NCBI GenBank assembly: GCA_033763135.1
Contig: JANRKY010000294.1
Span: 12,981-76,980, forward strand
Reading direction: 5' to 3'
Length of the DNA: 64,000 nucleotides
DNA from: DALYLB01 sp033763135
Lineage (GTDB): Bacteria; Acidobacteriota; Blastocatellia; RBC074
How positions within the stretch are numbered: the first letter of the stretch is position 1; every line of letters begins with the position of its first letter. Shown here one piece after another: positions 18,054 through 25,325 of the stretch. The notes under the pieces are model-generated. The model had not been told where the DNA came from and made no database searches. It worked only from the letters and a program-made list of their open reading frames with translations. The translations under genes and the position numbers were made by a program.

Positions 18054-20294
18054 ATGAAGTTGCTCGCCGACGCACAAGCCGCCCTTGAACGCCATTTCGG
18101 TTTCAGCCGTTTCCGGGAAGGTCAATCCGAAGTCATCGAGTCCGTCCTCGAAGGCCGCGACGTGATCGTCGTCATGCCGACGGGGGGCGGAAAATCGCTC
18201 TGTTATCAGTTGCCGGCGCTGCTTTTCGAAGGGGTGACGCTGGTGATTTCGCCGTTGATCGCGCTGATGAAGGATCAGGTGGACGCGCTCCATGCGCGGG
18301 AGATCCCGGCGACGTTCATCAACAGTTCGATCAGTCCGGATGAGCAGATGGGGCGATTGCGGGCGGCGGCGCGGGGCGAGTACCGGATGGTCTATGTCGC
18401 GCCGGAGCGGTTTCGGAATGCGCGTTTCATCGAGATGCTCAAGGCGGAGGCGACGATCTCGCTCTTTGCGGTGGATGAGGCGCATTGCATCTCGCAGTGG
18501 GGGCATGATTTTCGGCCCGACTATCTGCGGCTGCGCGAGGCGGTGGAGGAGCTGGGGCGTCCGCAGGTAATCGCGCTGACGGCGACGGCGACGCCGGCCG
18601 TCCGGGCCGACATTGCGGGACAGCTGGCGCTGCGCGAGCCGGCGAGTTTTGTTGCGGGGTTCGATCGCCACAATCTGATTCTGCGGGTCGAGCCCTGCAA
18701 GACGGATCAGGACCGCATTAAGAAGGCCTGGCAGGTGGCGCGGAAATCGAACGGCCCGGGGATCGTCTATTGCGCGACGCGAAAGGGCGTCGATCAGGTG
18801 GCGGCGAGTCTGCGGCATATGGGATTGAATGTCGCGCAGTATCACGCCGGGATGGCGGAGGGCGCGCGGTCGCGGGCGCAGGATGCCTTCATGGCCGGCG
18901 AACTCGAAGCCATTGTCGCAACCAATGCCTTCGGGATGGGGGTGGACAAGGCCGATCTGCGCTTCGTCACGCACTATCAACTGCCGGGATCGATCGAGGC
19001 CTATTATCAGGAGGTCGGCCGCGCCGGCCGCGACGGCCTGCCCTCGCTCTGCACGCTGCTCTTCAATTACATCGACACGCGGGTGCACGAATTTTTCATC
19101 GATGGGAACTATCCGCCGCAATCGATCATCGAGCGGGTCTATGCGCTGTTGCTCGAGTCGGGGCAGGAGGTGGTGTCGGTGACGGCCGGGGAGCTCGCCC
19201 GCCGGCTCGGATTGAAGAACGAGATGGCGGTCACGTCGGCGCTCGTCTATCTGGAAAAGGCGGGGCACATCATGCGCGGGCAGGGAATCCGGATGCTCGA
19301 CGGCGTGCCTGTGCCGGAGCTGCGCGTCGATTGGCGCGATATCGCGCGGCGGGAGGCGATGGACCGGAAGAAGCTTCGCGAGATGGTCGATTTCGGGTAT
19401 CACGAGGATTGTCTCCGCGAGTACATTCTGCGCTATTTCGGCGATCGCAAGCCCGTCGCCAACTGCCGCTGTTCCAACTGTCAACCTCGCCTGAAGTGGG
19501 GAAAAATTCTCGAAGACGAAGTGGAGAACGCCGGCGAGAGCCGGCCCTCCGCGCGGCGGCGGGAGCGGGAGCCCCAGCTCGTCGCGGGGCCGCGCGCGCT
19601 GACGGATGCCGAGCACCTCGCGGCGCGCAAGATTCTGGCCTGCGTCGCCCGCGTCGAGAACCGGTTCGGCAAGAGCGTCGTCGCGGCGGTGCTTCGCGGC
19701 TCGAAGGCGAAACACATTGTGGCGAATGAACTCGATCAGCTCTCGACTTACGGGCTGCTCGCCGAATATTCGCAGGACGACCTGACGCGCTTCATCAACG
19801 CGCTGATCCTGGCCAATTGCGTGAAGCAGACCAGCGGGGCCTATCCGACGGTCTCGCTGACGACGCTCGGCCGCGCGGTCATGCTCGATCAGGCCCGCGT
19901 CGAACTCGATCTGGACGCCGTCGAGGCCGACACGACCGACGAGGAGATCCCGCTTCCGCCCGCGAGCGAAAAGGTTCCATCGTCTTATGATGTGACCTAT
20001 GAACTCTATCGCCGCGGATTGACGATCCCCGAGATCGCCGCCGAGCGCAGGCTGAAGCCGAAGACGATCGAGGAGCACATGGCGGCGCTGATCGAGGAGG
20101 GGCGCGAGGTCTCGCTCGAGGACATTGTCACGGCGGAGGACCGCGCGCTGATCGAGGCCGCAGCCGCGGCCTGCGGCCTGCAATTGCTGCGTCCCATCAA
20201 GGATGCGCTTCCCGAGCGGATCGAGTACGGTCAGATCCGACTCGTGGTCGCCTCTCTGCGGCGCCGGCAAGCCGGTTCGGCGGAGTCTGGATGA
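18054..20294 (+). CDS. recQ: ATP-dependent DNA helicase RecQ
   Basis: 746 aa. The Walker A motif is MPTGGGKSLC (41-50), motif II is DEAHCISQWGHDFRP (from 141), motif III ALTATATP, and motifs V-VI FGMGVDKADLRF and QEVGRAGRDG. The zinc-binding subdomain follows with C453 and then NCRCSNCQ (from about 470). An RQC winged helix is visible at about residues 520-610. The C-terminal 100 residues look like a helix-turn-helix extension (YELYRRGLTIPEIAAERRLK, then PKTIEEHMAAL) instead of a classic HRDC domain, as in the Bacteroidetes/acidobacterial long RecQ forms. It unwinds 3'-5' in recombination repair and replication-fork rescue. It is in the cytoplasm with no operon partner. Confidence 0.96.
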   Translation: MKLLADAQAALERHFGFSRFREGQSEVIESVLEGRDVIVVMPTGGGKSLCYQLPALLFEGVTLVISPLIALMKDQVDALHAREIPATFINSSISPDEQMGRLRAAARGEYRMVYVAPERFRNARFIEMLKAEATISLFAVDEAHCISQWGHDFRPDYLRLREAVEELGRPQVIALTATATPAVRADIAGQLALREPASFVAGFDRHNLILRVEPCKTDQDRIKKAWQVARKSNGPGIVYCATRKGVDQVAASLRHMGLNVAQYHAGMAEGARSRAQDAFMAGELEAIVATNAFGMGVDKADLRFVTHYQLPGSIEAYYQEVGRAGRDGLPSLCTLLFNYIDTRVHEFFIDGNYPPQSIIERVYALLLESGQEVVSVTAGELARRLGLKNEMAVTSALVYLEKAGHIMRGQGIRMLDGVPVPELRVDWRDIARREAMDRKKLREMVDFGYHEDCLREYILRYFGDRKPVANCRCSNCQPRLKWGKILEDEVENAGESRPSARRREREPQLVAGPRALTDAEHLAARKILACVARVENRFGKSVVAAVLRGSKAKHIVANELDQLSTYGLLAEYSQDDLTRFINALILANCVKQTSGAYPTVSLTTLGRAVMLDQARVELDLDAVEADTTDEEIPLPPASEKVPSSYDVTYELYRRGLTIPEIAAERRLKPKTIEEHMAALIEEGREVSLEDIVTAEDRALIEAAAAACGLQLLRPIKDALPERIEYGQIRLVVASLRRRQAGSAESG

Positions 20295-20426
20295 AAAGAC
20301 TTGCTGGCGGCGCGGCGAATATGCTACACAACCCGATCACCTCACGCGAAAATTTCCGCCGAAGCCCCTGCGAAGCCCTGAAGATTTGAAAAAAGAAACG
20401 CCATTTGGAAAGTTGAGCCGGAATTT

Positions 20427-20945
20427 ATGACAGCAACAGCACCAGCACGCGCGCGCAGAGCCGCGTTGGATGAGAACCGAATTCGGACGATCTGTCTGAC
20501 AGTGCAGCCGATGACCCCCGAGGCCTTTGCGCCCTATGGCGAGATGATTGGCGAGCGCGGCGAGATCGAGGTCGATTTGGGCGGCGGGCGCGCGAGCGTT
20601 GCCGCGCAGACCGTCGAGGCGCGACCGCTGCGCTTCGATTTTCTGGGGCGCCACGAGCAGACCGAGCAGGTCTTTTCGCCGCTCGGGGCCGGGCAGTCGA
20701 TCATTGCCCTCGCGCCGCCGAGCGAAGGGAACAGCCAGGTCCCCGACCTGCAGCGGATGGCCGCGTTTCTGGTGGATGGCGCGAGCGCGTTCAAGCTTCA
20801 TCGAGGATGCTGGCACACGAGCGTCTTTCCGCTCGCCGAGCGCGCCACCTTTCTGGTGATGGATCGCGAAGGGACGCTGGAGAACGACTTCGATCTTCGC
20901 GATCTGAAGACGTCGCTGGGCGTCGTCGTCGAGATCCAACTCTGA
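20427..20945 (+). CDS. allA: Ureidoglycolate lyase family protein
   Basis: 172 aa. A 27-residue extension precedes the family core VQPMTPEAFAPYGEMIG. The cupin-like core shows HEQTEQVFSPLG, PDLQRMAAFLVDG and LHRGCWHTSVFPL, followed by FLVMDREG, in the same order as in AllA of enteric bacteria (about 160 aa). AllA splits ureidoglycolate to glyoxylate and urea in purine (allantoin) breakdown. No other purine-degradation gene is nearby, so this is a stand-alone copy and the physiological role is inferred from family only. It sits between recQ and a 269-base palindromic element. Confidence 0.8.
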   Translation: MTATAPARARRAALDENRIRTICLTVQPMTPEAFAPYGEMIGERGEIEVDLGGGRASVAAQTVEARPLRFDFLGRHEQTEQVFSPLGAGQSIIALAPPSEGNSQVPDLQRMAAFLVDGASAFKLHRGCWHTSVFPLAERATFLVMDREGTLENDFDLRDLKTSLGVVVEIQL

Positions 20946-20990
20946 CGAGAGCCGGGGAACCGGGATCGAAGCCCGGGCCTTTTGAATCTC

Positions 20991-21259
20991 AGAGGTTGTT
21001 TGAAAAGTACTGGAACACAACCCGCGAAGCGGGTGGCAGCGTAAAGCCTGGGGTGGAGGCGAAGCCGGAACCCCAGGGATGCGTTGAAAAGTCGGCCGAG
21101 CCCGCGAAGCGGGCGACAGCCCAGGGGCTGTCGCCCGCTTCGCGGGCTCGATCTCTCTTTCCGTCGTTTCCTGGGGTTCCGCGCTTTGCGCTCCACCCCA
21201 GGCTTTACGCTATCGCCTGCTTCGCAGGCTCCCGGAATCGTACTTTTCAAACAGCCTCT
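20991..21259. repeat. 269-base element with 20-bp terminal inverted repeats (MITE-like)
   Basis: AGAGGTTGTTTGAAAAGTAC (20991-21010) matches the reverse complement of 21240-21259 at 19 of 20 positions. Inside are further nested arms: a GTAAAGCCTGGGGTGGAG stretch mirrored by CTCCACCCCAGGCTTTAC, and CCCGCGAAGCGGGC mirrored at the centre. No reading frame fits it. It lies between the ureidoglycolate lyase and the lipoprotein gene. Confidence 0.85.
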
Positions 21260-21306
21260 CATTTTGGCATTTCGCCTGAAATATATCTTTTAAGGAGAGG
21301 TTGTTC

Positions 21307-21693
21307 GTGTCTATTCGTAAATCAGCGTTGGGCGTTTTTCTGATGGGAGTCCTGTTTCTTGCCGCCTGCGGCGGCGGCGGCAGCACGGTCGTTTCGGAGT
21401 CTTCGCCGGCGGCTTCGCCGCAGGGCGGACAGGCGGCGACAGCGCCCGCGGCGGTGAGCGCGTCGCCTGTGACGGCGCCGTCGCCTTCGCCGACGATGAA
21501 TCCGACGATGAAGCAGGCGGCCGCGCAGCCGGGCGTCCCGGTCCCGATTCCCGAGTCGGTTCGCCGGCCGATGACCCAGGAAGAGATGCAGAAGGCGATG
21601 CAGGCGCTTCCGCCGGAGGTTCGCCAGCGGATTATGGGGATGCAGCCCGCGCCCGGCGCCGCTCCGCAGGCGCAGCCGACCCGAAAACCGTAA
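21307..21693 (+). CDS. Small proline/alanine-rich lipoprotein
   Basis: 128 aa from a GTG at 21307, chosen because AAGGAG lies nine bases before it; a TTG at 21301 would be too close. The signal peptide ends with the lipobox LFLAAC, followed by a GGGG linker, so the cysteine should be lipidated. The mature part is low-complexity Ser/Pro/Ala/Gln, then a short conserved-looking stretch (RRPMTQEEMQKAMQALPPEV). No family is recognised. Its stop overlaps the next frame (TAATG), which suggests coupling to the AtpZ-like gene. Confidence 0.65.
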   Translation: MSIRKSALGVFLMGVLFLAACGGGGSTVVSESSPAASPQGGQAATAPAAVSASPVTAPSPSPTMNPTMKQAAAQPGVPVPIPESVRRPMTQEEMQKAMQALPPEVRQRIMGMQPAPGAAPQAQPTRKP

Positions 21694-21719
21694 TGCTCGC
21701 GGGGCGGAGCCCCGGTTCA

Positions 21720-21959
21720 ATGCCAAAAGAGCCCAAAGAGCCCAAAGAGACGGAACAGTCCAAGCTCGCGCTCGCCTTTTCGGTCGGGACGGTGATCACC
21801 TCGAACATCGTCGGCGGGATCATCGCTGGCTATCTGCTGGATCGCTGGCTGGGCACCGATCCCTGGCTCGTAGTGGCCGGCGTCGTCCTGGGGACGATCG
21901 GCGCGTTCCTCTCGCTCTATCGGATCATGTCGCGGCTTTCAGGGCCGGAGAATAATTGA
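21720..21959 (+). CDS. AtpZ/AtpI-family membrane protein
   Basis: 79 aa from the ATG at 21720 (GGAG ten bases upstream); an ATG at 21693 overlapping the previous stop would add nine residues. A KEPKEPKE head encoded by a short direct repeat precedes two membrane spans. The second part, GYLLDRWLGTDPWLVVAGVV then GTIGAFLSLYRI, is the AtpZ/AtpI signature. These proteins normally precede the atpBEFHAGDC operon and help assemble the c-ring or bring Mg/Ca to the F0 motor. Here no ATP synthase gene follows, so this is an orphan or displaced copy. The repeat at 21954 begins within its stop codon region. Confidence 0.75.
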   Translation: MPKEPKEPKETEQSKLALAFSVGTVITSNIVGGIIAGYLLDRWLGTDPWLVVAGVVLGTIGAFLSLYRIMSRLSGPENN

Positions 21960-22055
21960 TAGTTGATAATTGATAGTTGATAATTGATGGCTAATGGTTG
22001 GGGGCGAGCGTTATTGACCACAAATTATCAATTATCAATTATCAACTATCAATTG
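21954..22055. repeat. Inverted pair of heptanucleotide tandem arrays (TTGATAA type)
   Basis: The left array consists of five RTTGATA units (21954-21988). The right array is AATTATC/AACTATC units (22021-22055), the reverse complement, with a 32-base spacer. The left arm starts at the stop of the AtpZ-like gene and the right arm ends one base before the ATG at 22057, so the whole intergenic space is this structure. Confidence 0.9.
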
Positions 22056-22056
22056 T

Positions 22057-25000
22057 ATGAGAATGCGAATCTTCCTCAGTTTTCTCCTGTTTTCCTTCCT
22101 GATTCTCTTTTTCACGGACAAGTCGGCGCGGGCAGTGCAGGTGGAGGGACGGGCGTCGTTTTCGGAGCCGGCGTTGTCGCCGGATCGAAAGGAGATCGCC
22201 TTCGTTTCGGGAGGCGACATCTGGACGGTGGGGGCGGAGGGAGGCGACGCGCGGTTGCTGGTGTCGCATCCGGCGAACGAGTCGCGGCCGCTCTATTCGC
22301 CGGACGGGAAGCGGCTGGCGTTCATTTCGGCGCGGACGGGCGGGGGAGACATCTATCTGCTGACGCTGGAGACGGGGGAGCTGCAGCGGCTGACGTTCGA
22401 TGATGCGAACGATCAGTTGGATGGGTGGTCGCGGGACGGCCGGTGGATCTATTTCACGTCGTCGAGTCGGGACATCGCGGGGATGAACGATCTGTATCGC
22501 GTGGCGAGCGCGGGCGGGACGCCGATGCAGGTCAGCGCGGATCGATATGCGAGCGAGTACTGGGCGGCGCCGTCGCCCGACGGCGAGGCGGTCGCGTTCA
22601 CGGCGCGGGGGCTGACGGCTTCGCAATGGTGGCGGAATGGGCGGAGCCACATCGATCAATGCGAGATCTGGTTGTTGAGCGGGAAGGGATATGAGCGCGT
22701 CACGGACGGCGGCGTCAAGGAGATGTGGCCGATGTGGAGCGCGGACGGCCGCCAGCTCTATTTCGTCTCGGATCGGGGAAACACGCAGAATCTCTGGGTA
22801 AAGCCGCTGGGCGGCGCGGCAAAGCAGATCACGAAGTTCAAGGACGGGCGGGTGCTGTGGCCGAACATCTCGTATGACGGCAAACAGATCGTTTTTGAGC
22901 GGGACTTTCGGATCTGGCGGCTCGACACCGGCAGCGGCAATGCGGCCGAGGTCGCGATCACGCGGCGGGGCGCTTCCGCCGGGCCGGCTGTGGAGCGGAT
23001 GAGCGTTGGCGGGCAGGTGAGCGAACTGGCGCTCTCGCCCGATGGGAAGAAGGTGGCGGTCGTCGCGCGCGGCGAGGTCTTTGCGGCCTCGGCCAAGGAC
23101 GGCGGCGACGCGGCGCGCGTGACGCGAACGCCCGCGGCCGAATCGCAGATCGTCTGGGCGCCCGACAGCCGGCGGCTTGCGTACGTCTCCGATCGCGAGG
23201 GCGCGTTCAACATCTATCTCTACGATTTCGGCGCGAACGCCGAGACCGCGTTGACGCGCAGCGTGGGCAGCAACTTTTCGCCGTCGTTCTCGCCGGACGG
23301 CAAGACGCTCACATTCATTCGAGACGGCGGAGAGCTGCGCGCGATCGATCTGGCGACGCGAGAGGAGCGCACGCTGGCGAGCGCCGATTTCGATCGGCCG
23401 CCGCTCGCGAACGCGCGGTCGGCCGTCTGGTCGGGCGACAGCAAGTGGGTGGCGTTTTTCGCGACCGGCGAACGCGCCTTCACGAACGTGCATGTACTGC
23501 CGGCCGCGGGCGGAGAGAGCCGCCCAGTCAGCTTTCTGGCCAATTCGTTCGCCGGCGCGCTCACCTGGAGCCCGGACGGACGCTTCATCCTCTTCACGAC
23601 CTCCCAGCGGACCGAAGACGGGCAGCTCGCGCGCGTCGATCTGACGCCGCGCACGCCGCGCTTTCGCGAAGATCAGTTCCGCGACCTTTTCAAGGAACAG
23701 AATCCGCCGGCGCCGCCAGCCGCGCCGCCGACGCCGTCCGCCCAGCCCATTGAGAAGCCAAAGGATGCGAAGGCCCCGGTCGAGATTGTCTTCGAGGGGA
23801 TTCGCGAGCGGCTCAGCTTTCTGCCGACGGGGCTCAGCGTCAGTTCGCAGACGATCAGCCCGGACGGCAAGCAGTTGCTGATCCTGGCCCAGGCCGAGGG
23901 GCAGTTCAATCTCTACACGTGGTCGCTCGACGAACTGGCGCGCGAGCCGGCCGTGGCGCGGCAGCTCACCTCGACGCCGGGATTCAAGAACGGCGCGCAG
24001 TTTACGCCCGACAGCAAGGAGGTCTATTACCTCGAAAACGGGCGGATCAACATCACCAACATCGATACGCGCGCGACGCGGCCGCTGGCGATCAATGCCG
24101 AGATGGACGTCGATTTCGCGAAGGAGAAGATGGAGGTCTTTCATCAGGCCTGGTCCTATCTGCGCGATCATTTTTATGACGAGAATTTTCACGGCGTGAA
24201 TTGGAACACGGTGCGCGCGACCTATGAGCGGCAGGCGGCGGGCGCGCGGACGCCGGACGAACTGCGCCGCGTGATCAATCTGATGGTCGGGGAGCTGAAC
24301 GCCTCGCACCTTGGCATCTCGGGGGCGCCGGCGGCCGCGACTACGCTGCCGGTAGGGCGGCTGGGGCTGCGGTTCGATCGCGTCGAATACGAGACGAATG
24401 GGCGATTGCGCGTCACCGAGGTGATCGAGCTCGGCCCCGCGGCGATCGCCGGCACAATCAAGATCGGAGACTATCTGCACGCGGTGGACGGCGTGGAGCT
24501 GTCCACCGGCGCGAATCTCGATGAGCAGCTGGCCGGCAAGGTCGGCCGCCGCGTCGAACTCAAGCTCTCGGCCTCGGCCGACGGGACCGACGCGAAGGTC
24601 GTCGCCGTCAAGCCCGCGAGCCTCGGCACCGAAAAGGGCCTGCTCTATCGCCAGTGGGTCCGCGAGCGCCGCGCCTATGTCGAGAAGATCAGCGGCGGCC
24701 GGCTTGGCTATGTTCACATGCCCGATATGTCGGGGCAGTCGCTCTCGCAGCTCTATGCCGATCTCGACGCGCAGAATCACGCGCGCGATGGCGTCGTGGT
24801 CGACATCCGCAACAACAACGGCGGATTCGTCAATGCCTACGCGATCGACGTCTTCGCTCGTCGCGGATATATGACGATGACCATCCGGGGAAAACGGTCC
24901 GCGCCGGCGCGGTCGGCGCTCGGGCAGCGCGCCCTGGAGCGTCCGACGATCCTCGTCGTCAATCAGCACTCGCTCTCCGACGCCGAGGACTTCACCGAAG

Positions 25001-25266
25001 GCTATCGCGCCCTCAAACTCGGCAAGGTCGTCGGCGAACCGACCGCCGGCTGGATCATCTACACGTGGGGAACGAGCCTGATCGACGGCTCCGCGTTCCG
25101 GCTTCCCCGGCAGAAGGTGCAGGACAGCACCGGGCAGGTGATGGAGCTGAATCCGCGCCCCGTCGATCTTCGCGTGCAACGCCCGATCGGCGAAAGCTAC
25201 ACGGGCGTCGACAGCCAGCTCGACGCCGCCGTGCGCGAACTGCTGAAACAGCTCGACGGGAAGTGA
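22057..25266 (+). CDS. Exported tricorn-type protease (PD40 propellers + PDZ + S41 peptidase)
   Basis: 1069 aa with a signal peptide (FLSFLLFSFLILFF...ARA). Residues about 30-310 and 320-620 hold two WD40/PD40-like propellers with repeated SPDGK and YFTSSSRD motifs. A Pro/Ala-rich linker lies near 555-570. A PDZ-like region (VIELGPAAIAGTIKIGDYLH, about 790-810) precedes the S41 core: NNNGGFVNAYAIDVF, then SLSDAEDF with the probable nucleophile Ser974 followed by Asp975, and GEPTAGW. The order and length match tricorn protease, which processes peptides from upstream proteases. The signal peptide puts it in the periplasm, as is usual for the bacterial homologues. Its start abuts the heptad palindrome, which may affect its translation. 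Confidence 0.93.
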   Translation: MRMRIFLSFLLFSFLILFFTDKSARAVQVEGRASFSEPALSPDRKEIAFVSGGDIWTVGAEGGDARLLVSHPANESRPLYSPDGKRLAFISARTGGGDIYLLTLETGELQRLTFDDANDQLDGWSRDGRWIYFTSSSRDIAGMNDLYRVASAGGTPMQVSADRYASEYWAAPSPDGEAVAFTARGLTASQWWRNGRSHIDQCEIWLLSGKGYERVTDGGVKEMWPMWSADGRQLYFVSDRGNTQNLWVKPLGGAAKQITKFKDGRVLWPNISYDGKQIVFERDFRIWRLDTGSGNAAEVAITRRGASAGPAVERMSVGGQVSELALSPDGKKVAVVARGEVFAASAKDGGDAARVTRTPAAESQIVWAPDSRRLAYVSDREGAFNIYLYDFGANAETALTRSVGSNFSPSFSPDGKTLTFIRDGGELRAIDLATREERTLASADFDRPPLANARSAVWSGDSKWVAFFATGERAFTNVHVLPAAGGESRPVSFLANSFAGALTWSPDGRFILFTTSQRTEDGQLARVDLTPRTPRFREDQFRDLFKEQNPPAPPAAPPTPSAQPIEKPKDAKAPVEIVFEGIRERLSFLPTGLSVSSQTISPDGKQLLILAQAEGQFNLYTWSLDELAREPAVARQLTSTPGFKNGAQFTPDSKEVYYLENGRINITNIDTRATRPLAINAEMDVDFAKEKMEVFHQAWSYLRDHFYDENFHGVNWNTVRATYERQAAGARTPDELRRVINLMVGELNASHLGISGAPAAATTLPVGRLGLRFDRVEYETNGRLRVTEVIELGPAAIAGTIKIGDYLHAVDGVELSTGANLDEQLAGKVGRRVELKLSASADGTDAKVVAVKPASLGTEKGLLYRQWVRERRAYVEKISGGRLGYVHMPDMSGQSLSQLYADLDAQNHARDGVVVDIRNNNGGFVNAYAIDVFARRGYMTMTIRGKRSAPARSALGQRALERPTILVVNQHSLSDAEDFTEGYRALKLGKVVGEPTAGWIIYTWGTSLIDGSAFRLPRQKVQDSTGQVMELNPRPVDLRVQRPIGESYTGVDSQLDAAVRELLKQLDGK

Positions 25267-25272
25267 AGAATC

Positions 25273-25308
25273 GACGCGGCGAGGGAGCGACGCGGCGACG
25301 CGGCGAAG
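25273..25308 (+). repeat. GACGCGGC octamer repeats (copy 1)
   Basis: GACGCGGCGA and GACGCGGCGACGCGGCGAAG repeat the octamer GACGCGGC three times in the space between the tricorn-type protease and the next gene. The same GACGCGGCGACGCGGCGAAG string occurs at 59155. Confidence 0.7.
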
Positions 25309-25325
25309 AGGTCTGACTGGTCATC

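Noticed and set aside
18048..20270. A 740-residue open frame antisense to recQ
   Set aside because: Shadow of a GC-rich gene; the sense strand has every RecQ helicase motif.
22042..25179. A 1045-residue open frame antisense to the tricorn-type protease
   Set aside because: Low-complexity Arg/His/Asp composition and no signal or motif; the sense strand is a full tricorn homologue.
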